Shown one piece after another: positions 1-5,575 of a stretch of DNA of 5,575 nt. Under the pieces are notes generated by a model that was not told the origin of the DNA, ran no database searches, and saw nothing but the letters and a program-made list of their open reading frames with translations. Made by a program: the position numbers and the translations under genes. Within the stretch, counting starts at the first letter, position 1. The number at the start of each line of letters is the position of its first letter. Origin of the DNA: Candidatus Hydrogenedentota bacterium (GTDB taxonomy: Bacteria; Hydrogenedentota; Hydrogenedentia; Hydrogenedentales; SLHB01); assembly GCA_003552765.1 (NCBI GenBank), contig PUOI01000476.1, forward strand, positions 1 through 5,575, read 5' to 3'.

Positions 1-1564
1 GAACAATTTGCTTGGCCAACTCGTATTTCTCATCCGCCGTGCTGCCGGGGCCTTGCGATCCAGCGCAAAGGGCGATATAGACGGGCGCATGGTTCTTCGT
101 GGCCTCAATGAGTTCATCGAGCTTAGTAACGCCGGGCCCCAACTCCTCCAGCGATATCGAGTTAAGGATGGGACGTCCGGGATAGACCTTGATTGCCTCT
201 ACTAAAGCGTCGGTGGCGAAGGAGTCCAACGACATGGCGCCGGCAAAGTCGGTGGTCTGCCTATGAACGACTTCCTTAAGCACCTCAGTGGTGTCTACGA
301 CGTTTGAATCCATGCACACATCAATGAGCTGAAGCCCCAGATCGTGTACTTGCTCCCTAACAATATCTTCGAGGACATCGTGGTCCAGGCCCTCATCGTT
401 TTCGACCGCTTCCCGCGCCTTCTTGGAACCGCGCAGGTTCAGGCGTTCGCCGATCATGATGAAGTTGTTCTCGGAGCTATCCAAGGCCACCGCGTTTTGC
501 GGACCCGACACAAACACTTGCTCGGGCGCCTTGCGTTCCTTCGGCGTCTTGCCTTTCACCGCCTCGGCCACTGCCGCGATGTGATCCGGCGTCGTGCCGC
601 AACAGCCGCCGACAATGTTCACGCCATATGTATCCACAAAGTCCGCCAAATACCGCGCCAAGTCTTCTGGGGGCAGCTTGAACACGGTCACGCCGTCCTC
701 GGACTGGGGGAGTCCCGCGTTCGGGATGACCGAGATCGGCAGCTTGGAATAGCGGGACAGCTTTTCCACGCTATCCACCATGAGGTCCGGCCCAATGCTG
801 CAATTGATGCCGAAGACGTCTATCCCGATGTCTTGCATCGTGGTCAGGGCGGCGTGAATATCTGTGTTGAAAATCTGCATTTTGCAGAACTGGTCCACAG
901 TCACTTGGGCCATGATCGGGATCTTCTTGCCGGAATCCCTCATGGCCTTCTGGCCCCCCATGACGGCCGCCTTCAATTCGAGGACATCCTGCTGGGTCTC
1001 GTAGAGCAAGACGTCCACGTTCCCCTCAAGCAGGCCCATGACCTCGTGATAGAAGTTGTCCATGATTTCCTCGAACGTGGACACGGTCAGGTCGGCCTCG
1101 GTGCGGGACAGCACCCGGTTCGAGGGGCCGATGGAGCCAACGACAAACAGCGGCCGCCCGTCAAAATCCGGATCCTGCCGCACTTCCTCCCGCGCCTCGC
1201 ATGCAATCTCGCCCGCCCGGCGGCTCAGGGAACGCGCCATTTCCTCGTAAGGCAGCTTCCGAATATCGTCGCCATAGGGGTTATCCTCGAAATTGGTGAG
1301 GTCCAGCGTCTTGAAGTCGTACTCGGAGAAACGCATGGGGGAGGCGCCGAAGGTATTCGTCTCGACCGCGTTGGCTCCCGCCCGGTAAAAGTTCATGTGA
1401 ATCTGCTTCACGTGGCCGGGTTTCGAGAAGCACAGCAGGTCGGAGAGCATTCGGAAATCCTTGCCTCCGAAGTCCGCGTCGGTCACGCCGAGGGCTTGAA
1501 TCTGGGTGCCCATGCCCCCATCAAGAACAATGATCTGTTTCTTGAGGGTTTCTAGAAAATCCAT
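1..1564 (-). CDS. metH: Methionine synthase, cobalamin-dependent (MetH), N-terminal part
   Basis: Transfers a methyl group via cobalamin to homocysteine, giving methionine, in the cytoplasm. The frame is open from ATG 1564 to the window edge, so 521 residues are visible. Residues 1-335 form the homocysteine S-methyltransferase barrel: DGGMGT at 15-20, ETNTF at 68-72, GxNCxxGP with Cys255, and GGCCGTTPDHI with Cys321 and Cys322. These three Cys are the family's zinc ligands. A pterin-binding (DHPS-like) barrel starts near 367 with IGERLNLRGSKK, then LDS at 446-448 and NSIS at 468-471. The cobalamin and reactivation domains, if present, lie outside the window. Odd points: about 20 extra residues near 88-110, and altered pterin motifs (DVCMDSN for DINMDEG; LCAGSQG for MAFDEQG in E. 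coli). Nearest SD is GAGG, 13 nt upstream. It is separately promoted behind a long leader. The Hcy-domain identity is secure; folate use is less so. Confidence 0.95.
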   Translation of the reverse strand, partial: MDFLETLKKQIIVLDGGMGTQIQALGVTDADFGGKDFRMLSDLLCFSKPGHVKQIHMNFYRAGANAVETNTFGASPMRFSEYDFKTLDLTNFEDNPYGDDIRKLPYEEMARSLSRRAGEIACEAREEVRQDPDFDGRPLFVVGSIGPSNRVLSRTEADLTVSTFEEIMDNFYHEVMGLLEGNVDVLLYETQQDVLELKAAVMGGQKAMRDSGKKIPIMAQVTVDQFCKMQIFNTDIHAALTTMQDIGIDVFGINCSIGPDLMVDSVEKLSRYSKLPISVIPNAGLPQSEDGVTVFKLPPEDLARYLADFVDTYGVNIVGGCCGTTPDHIAAVAEAVKGKTPKERKAPEQVFVSGPQNAVALDSSENNFIMIGERLNLRGSKKAREAVENDEGLDHDVLEDIVREQVHDLGLQLIDVCMDSNVVDTTEVLKEVVHRQTTDFAGAMSLDSFATDALVEAIKVYPGRPILNSISLEELGPGVTKLDELIEATKNHAPVYIALCAGSQGPGSTADEKYELAKQIV

Positions 1565-1756
1565 TGTGTTCTATTCGCCTCTATCTGTATTGGCGGATGT
1601 ATCTCCGCAGTTTGAGTGCATAATTCAGGGAGGGAAACGTCCGTGCGGCGCGGTGAATGGCGCCCAGAGCCGCGCCGGGAGGCTAGTATGCAGCGTTTAC
1701 GCGTATTGTGCACCGAAACGCCATCGGCACGACACGCTCGCTGATAAGCGGACGAT
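1565..1756 (-). promoter_or_regulatory. Structured metH 5' leader, possible cis-regulatory RNA
   Basis: About 190 nt separate the predicted transcription start from the metH ATG. Visible stems on the minus strand: GTGCCGA (1730-1724) with TCGGTGC (1716-1710), 7 bp including one G-U; CGGCGCGG (1677-1670) with CCGCGCCG (1653-1646), a perfect 8 bp; and GCGGA (1608-1604) with TCCGC (1597-1593), a perfect 5 bp. A possible closing helix pairs CGCTTATC (1750-1743) with GATAG and GCG (1585-1576), leaving a 2-nt bulge. It would cover the GAGG that serves as the metH ribosome site. I looked for the conserved cores of SAM-I, SAM-IV, SAH, cobalamin and THF riboswitches and found none. Regulation is inferred from length, folding potential and position before a methionine gene. 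Confidence 0.4.
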
Positions 1757-1762
1757 GTCTCA

Positions 1763-1791
1763 ATTATAACAACGACAATAGGAAACGCCAA
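1763..1791 (-). promoter_or_regulatory. Sigma70-type promoter of metH
   Basis: On the minus strand the hexamer TTGGCG (1791-1786) is followed by exactly 17 nt and then a perfect TATAAT (1768-1763). The -35 matches four of six consensus positions. Transcription should begin around 1756, leaving a leader of about 190 nt before the metH ATG. It lies in the gap after the stop of the upstream gene, so metH can be transcribed independently. It is the best promoter I found in the window. It is inferred from sequence only. Confidence 0.7.
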
Positions 1792-1867
1792 GCGGACGCC
1801 GCCTATTCCTCGTGAATCTCTTCTCGCCGGGTATTGCGAAGACCAGTCGCCGGCTCAATCACGGATA

Positions 1868-1880
1868 GCCGGGGGCCGGC
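1868..1880 (-). terminator. Short GC hairpin directly after a stop codon, no U-tract
   Basis: GCCGG, a 3-nt CCC loop and CCGGC begin 1 nt after the TAA of the upstream membrane-protein gene on the minus strand. The 5-bp stem is followed by TATCCGTGATTG, with no run of T. It could mark a transcript 3' end or stabilise one, but it does not meet the usual intrinsic-terminator pattern. Confidence 0.25.
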
Positions 1881-1881
1881 A

Positions 1882-2337
1882 TTAGTCGCGGGGCGATCGG
1901 ATGTCGCGTATGGTTACGCCGCCGTTGGATTCGCGTTCATATCGCACGAGTATTTCCGAACCCGCGGGGGAACGGCGCCAACTGGACGCGTCGGTGGTTA
2001 TCGTGAGGAGAGAGGGCTCGGCGCGAGGCGCATCGGGCCAGCTTTCCACGGAGAGCTGGAGCTTATACACCGTGGCGCCTTGTTCATCAGTCTCCCGCCA
2101 CTTCTCGGTTACAATCGCGGAAGCGCTGGGATGTTCCTCGGCCGCTTGGAAGGCTTCGAGCAAATTCTGTGACACGACGAGCAGGAAAACCACCGCCGCA
2201 ATACCTAGAAAGAGCATCAGCCCGGGGCGGCTCACAAGGGGAGTGGCGCTCTGTTGCTGGATGGCGGAACGCCCGAGTTGCCAGCGCACGCCCTTGGCCT
2301 GGCTGCGGAAACTCTCACGCGTGTATTTGATTGGCAT
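1882..2337 (-). CDS. Hypothetical single-pass membrane protein, DUF3592-like
   Basis: A 151-residue protein with no assigned function. A basic N-terminal tail (residues 1-38) precedes one hydrophobic segment at about 39-56. A soluble, probably beta-rich domain of about 90 residues follows and ends in SEILVRYERESNG. The order (membrane helix, an AxIVTEKW-like strand, a V-x-Y strand near the end) recalls DUF3592 proteins, although the usual second C-terminal membrane helix is absent. The start is well supported: AAGAGGTG lies 7 nt before the ATG. It follows another DUF3592-like gene on the same strand after 139 nt and may be a diverged tandem copy. The basic N-terminus suggests a cytoplasmic tail and an exported soluble domain. 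The family link is by eye and weak; that the gene is real is fairly safe. Confidence 0.7.
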   Translation of the reverse strand: MPIKYTRESFRSQAKGVRWQLGRSAIQQQSATPLVSRPGLMLFLGIAAVVFLLVVSQNLLEAFQAAEEHPSASAIVTEKWRETDEQGATVYKLQLSVESWPDAPRAEPSLLTITTDASSWRRSPAGSEILVRYERESNGGVTIRDIRSPRD

Positions 2338-2476
2338 GTGCGTTCACCTCTTCGCCCGAGGCCCTGACCATCCCGTCACCCGTCCCCACAGTACAGCGCC
2401 TATCACATACCCCGAGGGGCAAAGGTTCGTCCAGCTGAGCGTGGATTCCCTGGCGCGCCTTCATTGACCCGAACTC

Positions 2477-2965
2477 CTACTCTTTGGGAGGCGGCGGTGG
2501 TTGCCGGCGGGATTGGCGGACCGGAGCAAGCAGGCGGTAACGCGCCCGCATAACAACCACGAACCCCGTGGAGAATAGCAAGAGCGCAATGGCGCCGGGC
2601 GCATAAGAGACGCCCAAGGGCTGAAACAAACCGGGTTCCTCGGGGTGGTAGACCATGGTCATGGTTTCCACATCGCCCCACCAGGCTTGCCATCCCAAGG
2701 ACCCTTCGTGGCGGCGGCCGTGTATGGCGCCGTCGGGCCCCTCGAATGTTAGACGATGGGTGCGGGGTTCATCCAGGGGTTCAACCGTTCCTTCGATGCG
2801 GGCGCCCCCGAAATCAAGGGCCGCCTTGCGCTGCAGATCGGCAGCCCTGCCCACCATCACCGCGGCTATCACCAAGGCCATGGCGATCGCTATCTCGATG
2901 AGGGCGCGCCTCCAAGGAATCTGGGGTTTAGCGGCTGGTTCATGGGTTTCGTTCATACTGCACAT
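2477..2965 (-). CDS. DUF3592-like two-pass membrane protein
   Basis: A 162-residue protein of unknown function. It has a membrane helix at about 21-38, a soluble domain at about 40-118, a second membrane helix at about 121-139, and a basic tail ending in five prolines and KE. The soluble domain opens with IEGTVEPL and ends with VYHPEEPGLF (105-114), close to the V-x-Y-x-P-x-x-P signature of DUF3592 proteins, where the domain sits between two helices as here. The start is uncertain. The first ATG at 2965 has no clear ribosome site. The ATG at 2956 (MNETHEP) has GGA 8 nt upstream and may be the true one. It begins 56 nt after the prepilin-like gene and may share its transcript. No catalytic motif is visible, so I propose no role beyond the inner membrane. 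Confidence 0.75.
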   Translation of the reverse strand: MCSMNETHEPAAKPQIPWRRALIEIAIAMALVIAAVMVGRAADLQRKAALDFGGARIEGTVEPLDEPRTHRLTFEGPDGAIHGRRHEGSLGWQAWWGDVETMTMVYHPEEPGLFQPLGVSYAPGAIALLLFSTGFVVVMRARYRLLAPVRQSRRQPPPPPKE

Positions 2966-2999
2966 CCAATGACGTTCGCCGAGGCGCGCCGATTTTCAC

Positions 3000-3020
3000 G
3001 CCGGGCGCCATAATCCCGGC
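3000..3020 (-). other. Intergenic hairpin after the prepilin-like gene
   Basis: GCCGGG and CCCGGC form a perfect 6-bp stem with a 9-nt loop, starting 1 nt after the TGA of the prepilin-like gene on the minus strand. GTGAAAATC follows, so there is no U-tract. It may protect the 3' end of the upstream message or separate expression of the two genes, but it is not a convincing terminator. Confidence 0.3.
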
Positions 3021-3021
3021 T

Positions 3022-3480
3022 TCATCGCCGCGTGAACCGCACTTGACGCGCTTCCGGGGCTTCGCGGCCAAATGTTCCAGCGTGGGGATCGTAGTAGTAC
3101 GTCTGCTCCCCGCTGCCCCGGCCTTCTTCTAGGTAAACGTACTCGTTGGGGGCTTCCTTGCGCCATCCCGAGCGAATGCCTTCAGGCACCACCCGGATGA
3201 AAAGCGGGGTTTCCTCGGAGGCTACGGTCCCGGATGGAGCGTCGTCAAGCCGGAGCGGATACACGGGCGTACGGTCTTCCTCTTCGGATTGCTTCCCGTA
3301 ATTCGCAATTCCCATTCGGATGACGGCCACGCCGATATCCTCGGTGAGCGAGGGCGTCGAGCCCCCGAAAAACAGGTCCCGGCTGACAAAGACGAAGATG
3401 GATACGATCATGAGTATAAGGAAGAGGATGGCCAGCTCAATTAGGCTGTATCCCCGATTATTGCGATGCATCATACGCAT
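3022..3480 (-). CDS. Prepilin-like (type IV pilin / type II secretion pseudopilin) protein
   Basis: A 152-residue protein with a class III signal sequence: a short basic leader MRMMHRNNRG, then YSLIEL and a long hydrophobic stretch to about residue 33. Cleavage by a PilD-type prepilin peptidase is expected between Gly10 and Tyr11. That puts Glu15 at mature position +5, the residue that aligns subunits in pilus and pseudopilus assembly. The remaining globular domain of about 115 residues is polar and ends with a YYYDPHAGTFG stretch. Such an aromatic turn near the C-terminus is common in GspG/GspH-like and PVC-type prepilin proteins. GGGAGGG lies 3 nt before the first ATG; two further ATGs follow at codons 3 and 4. 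No assembly ATPase, platform protein or peptidase gene is present here, so it is an orphan minor-pilin type protein. The signal is clear; the exact subfamily is not. Confidence 0.85.
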   Translation of the reverse strand: MRMMHRNNRGYSLIELAILFLILMIVSIFVFVSRDLFFGGSTPSLTEDIGVAVIRMGIANYGKQSEEEDRTPVYPLRLDDAPSGTVASEETPLFIRVVPEGIRSGWRKEAPNEYVYLEEGRGSGEQTYYYDPHAGTFGREAPEARQVRFTRR

Positions 3481-3711
3481 TTTCCCTCCCGGGTACTATT
3501 CCACCAATCAATCCTGGCGCCATGCGTGTCTAACTCTACCACAAATGATCCCGGCGCGGGAAAACACACCTTGGATAGGGGGCCAGACGGCCACATTCTC
3601 CCGAGGCTTTGAACCGATGGAATTCGCGAAAACAAGAGGCCTTGACCTCATCCCAACTCGGCACAATCGCGGGACGAAGCCAAGGCCGTGAACCAGTGCG
3701 CTGGCAATACG
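3481..3711. other. 231-bp spacer between carboxypeptidase and prepilin-like genes
   Basis: I see no gene here. On the minus strand there are three weak hairpins: CCAG-CGCA-CTGG just after the carboxypeptidase stop; GAGG-TCAAGG-CCTC followed by TTGTTTTC; and TCCCG-CGC-CGGGA. The second, with its T-rich tail at about 3623-3644, is the best candidate for a weak terminator of the carboxypeptidase gene. I found no convincing promoter for the prepilin-like gene. Confidence 0.4.
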
Positions 3712-4938
3712 TTATTCGGCTCCGACCGAGGTCACGGCCTGCAGACCGCGCATCACGGTGTGCGTGATTTTCCAACGCCACCCCGCTTCCTCTAGGTCTT
3801 CTCCTACCTTAAGAGGCGCTTGCGCCAGGATCTCTCCATCCAGCTCAACCCGCACATCCCCGACAATCGTGCCCGCGGTCAATGGCGCCTGGAGCCTTTC
3901 CGGCGCTGTCGTAACAAGCTGTACGTCATAGACTTGGTCCATATGGACATTGACCCATAGGTCCTCGGCAGCCTGGAGCTGTGTCGCGGTGATCTTGCTG
4001 TTGCGGACGGGCGTCTCTTCCGCCAAGGACTCGTTTTCGGCAAGCAGCAGAAGCCGGCGCATTTCCTGGAACCCCTGCTCCATGAGGTAACGGGCTAGTC
4101 CGAAACGGTTGTTGGAGTTCTGGAATCCCATCACCACCGCGATCAGGCGGGTCCCATCCCGTTCTGCGGTCGCCGTGACACAATAGCCCGCGGCGCGGGT
4201 ATAACCTGTCTTGAGTCCGTCGCACCCCCTCATCTGAGACAGAAGGCGGTTGGTGTTGTTACGATTATCGGCACGGCGGCTGGCAATATTGAGCGACCGC
4301 GTTCCAACCCATTCCATGATCACGGGATGCCTGAGACACTCCTGAGCGAGCAGGATCATGTCGCGGGCGGTGGTCCGATCGTGCGGACGCTCGTCGTTGG
4401 TGGGGGGAAGCCCGTTCACGCTGAAGAATTCCGTGTTTTCCATGCCAAGCTCGGCGGCGCGCTCATTCATCCGCTCGATATAGCCCTCCACGCTGCCCCA
4501 CAAGCCCTCGGCCACCATAACGGTGCCATCGTTGGCCGAGCGCACGGCCACCGCCTGCATCAATTCGTCCAGCGGCCAGACTTCTCCCTGCTGGATGTAG
4601 ACTTGGCTGCCCCATTCGGCGGCGGCGCGCGCGGAGGCGGTCAACTCCGTGTCGAGCGTCCATTTCCCGTCGGCCACGCCCTCGGCCACAAGCAGCATTT
4701 GCATCATCTTGACCATGCTCGCGGGGGCCCGCACTTCATCGACGTTATGCTCGGCGATGATGAAGCCGCTATCCGCTTCGACAACCATAAAACTAATGTT
4801 ATTCTCGGCGGAGATGTACTCCGCCAGGGTGGCCCCAGCCGCCGTGGGGCACAATGCCAGCCCGGCGGTCAGCACTGCCGCGAACGCCAAGGCGATGCCC
4901 GGCCAACGGCTGGAATGGTTCTTAGACGCGCTCTTCAT
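3712..4938 (-). CDS. D-alanyl-D-alanine carboxypeptidase (S11 family, PBP5/DacF-like)
   Basis: A 408-residue secreted low-molecular-weight penicillin-binding protein. It removes the terminal D-Ala from peptidoglycan pentapeptides in the periplasm and so limits cross-linking. All three active-site motifs are present: SMVK at 74-77 with nucleophile Ser74, SAN at 134-136 and KTG at 243-245 within DGLKTGYTRAAGYC. A signal peptide (basic start, hydrophobic core about 14-31) probably ends at Ala-Gly-Ala36. A PBP5 C-terminal beta domain follows at about 305-385, and the last 20 residues (WRWKITHTVMRGLQ...) could form the amphipathic membrane anchor typical of this family. The ATG at 4938 was chosen because AAGGAG lies 11 nt upstream and the signal peptide starts there. 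An upstream in-frame TTG at 4986 would place the ribosome site inside the gene. The family call is secure; dacA versus dacF orthology cannot be set. Confidence 0.96.
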   Translation of the reverse strand: MKSASKNHSSRWPGIALAFAAVLTAGLALCPTAAGATLAEYISAENNISFMVVEADSGFIIAEHNVDEVRAPASMVKMMQMLLVAEGVADGKWTLDTELTASARAAAEWGSQVYIQQGEVWPLDELMQAVAVRSANDGTVMVAEGLWGSVEGYIERMNERAAELGMENTEFFSVNGLPPTNDERPHDRTTARDMILLAQECLRHPVIMEWVGTRSLNIASRRADNRNNTNRLLSQMRGCDGLKTGYTRAAGYCVTATAERDGTRLIAVVMGFQNSNNRFGLARYLMEQGFQEMRRLLLLAENESLAEETPVRNSKITATQLQAAEDLWVNVHMDQVYDVQLVTTAPERLQAPLTAGTIVGDVRVELDGEILAQAPLKVGEDLEEAGWRWKITHTVMRGLQAVTSVGAE

Positions 4939-4949
4939 GGTTATACAAG

Positions 4950-4955
4950 CTCCTT
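4950..4955 (-). promoter_or_regulatory. Ribosome binding site of the carboxypeptidase gene
   Basis: AAGGAG on the minus strand, 11 nt before the ATG at 4938. It decides the start. The longer in-frame reading from TTG 4986 would translate through this site and add 16 residues ahead of a normal signal peptide. Confidence 0.7.
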
Positions 4956-5189
4956 CCACTTCAATGATATTTAAGCAAGCACCCAAAACATTGTCCTACG
5001 TTCAGCACTGCCACATTCAAAAGCAACCCAAAACGGAGGTCCGAGGCAAAACCAGCCCCAACAAGCAACAAGCTGTCGGCGTACAGGAGTCATCCCGTAA
5101 TGTTGATACGCAATTTTCCCCAATTCAAAGAACGCGATTACCTCTGGGGCACAGCCGAAGCGCGGACCCTAACACACAGCTCCCCATCA

Positions 5190-5220
5190 AGAGAAACGGT
5201 GTCCCTATTTGGCATTCCTA
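5190..5220. repeat. Possible RAYT/IS200-like flank relic
   Basis: The plus strand carries GAGAAACGGTGTCCCTATTT followed by GGCATTCC. From memory, sequences of the form GAAACGGTGTCCC-T-rich often flank Y1-type (IS200-like/REP-associated) transposase genes in environmental bacteria. There is no transposase here, so this could be a solo repeat or excision remnant. The call rests on recall of a sequence style; only one copy is in the window. Confidence 0.3.
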
Positions 5221-5264
5221 GCGCCGCTCCCCACGATCTCATTCCCCAGATCCCCATTTTCGGG

Positions 5265-5575
5265 CTATGCAGAGTACGAACGCGGCGCTTGGGGAACGGA
5301 TTCCAACAGCGCCGTAATCTCATCAATGGGAAACGGCTTCCGCAACGTGGCCCGCACCTCTGGCCAGTGACTTAAGTCCTGGTGAATGCCTGATATCACG
5401 CAAAGGGGCGTGTTCCGCGTGTTGGCATTCGCTCGAAGCGCGGAAAGAATCTCGAAGGGATCCCCACTTGCGGCGCCGTCCACGTCCACCACAATAAGAC
5501 AGGGCTGGAACTGAGCCGCCTGGTTGAGCGCCCAGTCGAGATCGGTGGCGCATAGGGTCTGCGCTTTTCGCCGCC
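5265..5575 (-). CDS. Response-regulator receiver domain protein, C-terminal part
   Basis: The reading frame is open from the window edge to a TAG at 5265-5267, giving 102 visible residues with the N-terminus missing. It looks like a CheY-type phosphoacceptor domain. CLIVVDVDGA matches the third strand, with the Asp of VVD as the likely phosphorylation site. ILSALRANANTRNTPLCVISG matches helix 3 and strand 4, with Ser in the conserved Thr/Ser position. ATLRKPFPIDEITALL matches strand 5 and helix 5, with the conserved Lys-Pro. The first strand and its acidic pair are outside the window. The protein ends about ten residues after the domain (SVPQAPRSYSA), so there is no output domain on the C-terminal side. 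It may be a stand-alone receiver or the end of a hybrid kinase. An internal GTG at 5492 is in frame but would cut the fold, so it is not the start. Confidence 0.85.
   Translation of the reverse strand, partial: RRKAQTLCATDLDWALNQAAQFQPCLIVVDVDGAASGDPFEILSALRANANTRNTPLCVISGIHQDLSHWPEVRATLRKPFPIDEITALLESVPQAPRSYSA

Larger units (their letters stand above)
4939..5264. other. 326-bp spacer upstream of the carboxypeptidase gene
   Basis: No gene is supported here. Its composition differs from the neighbouring coding sequence, being A/T-richer near 4960-5120. On the minus strand a weak promoter-like pair, AGGACA then 17 nt then TTAAAT, sits about 5001-4973; each hexamer matches four of six positions. 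AACAAGC occurs twice in tandem at 5060-5073. The distal part, about 5190-5262, is rich in G-runs on the minus strand and holds a sequence resembling the flanks of IS200-like/RAYT transposase genes. No intrinsic terminator for the receiver gene is evident. Confidence 0.4.

Noticed and set aside
344..1555. 403-residue plus-strand open frame
   Set aside because: It lies wholly opposite metH, whose motifs are unambiguous. The translation shows no family features and is rich in His, Arg and Val, as expected of an antisense shadow.
1571..1621. 16-codon upstream frame (MHSNCGDTSANTDRGE) ending just before metH
   Set aside because: It has no Shine-Dalgarno sequence. Its end near the metH start is suggestive of coupling but equally likely by chance.
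1683..1724. 13-codon upstream frame (MAFRCTIRVNAAY) in the metH leader
   Set aside because: No ribosome site precedes it and there is no run of Met codons, so classical attenuation by a leader peptide is not supported.
1565..1756. SAM-I riboswitch, suggested by CTTATCA near the leader start
   Set aside because: The conserved GATGAAACC-GGCAACC core and the AGAG-GG-GAGGGA segment are absent; only the opening bases are similar.
2403..2693. 96-residue minus-strand open frame overlapping the 162-residue gene
   Set aside because: It overlaps the better-supported DUF3592-like gene in another frame and has a low-complexity composition.
3637..3711. Intrinsic terminator CCAG-CGCA-CTGG after the carboxypeptidase gene
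   Set aside because: The 4-bp stem is too weak and is not followed by a T-run.
4327..4974. 215-residue plus-strand open frame
   Set aside because: Antisense to the carboxypeptidase gene. It has no motif and no reasonable ribosome site.
4936..4986. TTG start at 4986 for the carboxypeptidase
   Set aside because: It would put the AAGGAG site inside the coding sequence and add 16 residues before a normal signal peptide.
5138..5326. 62-residue minus-strand open frame across the end of the receiver gene
   Set aside because: It runs out of frame through the receiver gene and then the repeat-like spacer. It has no family features.

Overview
The window suggests a moderately GC-rich Gram-negative bacterium. 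It has a periplasmic D,D-carboxypeptidase, a class III (prepilin-type) signal sequence and a cobalamin-type methionine synthase. The style, with a lone prepilin-like protein and small DUF3592-like membrane proteins, resembles PVC or Hydrogenedentota-type genomes. That placement is an impression and has no marker-gene support.

All six recognisable genes lie on the minus strand, so transcription runs from high to low coordinates. In that order they are: the C-terminal part of a response-regulator receiver domain (5575-5265, N-terminus outside the window); a 326-bp spacer with a possible mobile-element relic; a secreted S11-family D-alanyl-D-alanine carboxypeptidase (4938-3712); a 231-bp spacer; a small prepilin-like protein (3480-3022); two small DUF3592-like membrane proteins (2965-2477 and 2337-1882); a 317-bp spacer with a near-consensus sigma70 promoter and a long structured leader; and the N-terminal 521 residues of a MetH-type methionine synthase (1564-1, C-terminus outside the window). 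Large plus-strand reading frames opposite metH and the carboxypeptidase are antisense shadows.

The genes do not form one obvious pathway. The carboxypeptidase trims peptidoglycan stem peptides. The prepilin-like protein and the two membrane proteins form a loose envelope-associated cluster and may be co-transcribed. metH appears to be independently transcribed from its own promoter.

The two observations most worth following are the roughly 190-nt metH leader and the metH pterin-binding domain. The leader has several hairpins, and a possible closing helix covers the Shine-Dalgarno region. It matches no riboswitch core that I recognise. The pterin domain has lost two of the usual folate-contacting residues. 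I see no CRISPR array, tRNA, rRNA, intact transposase or defence system, and no convincing new multi-gene system.
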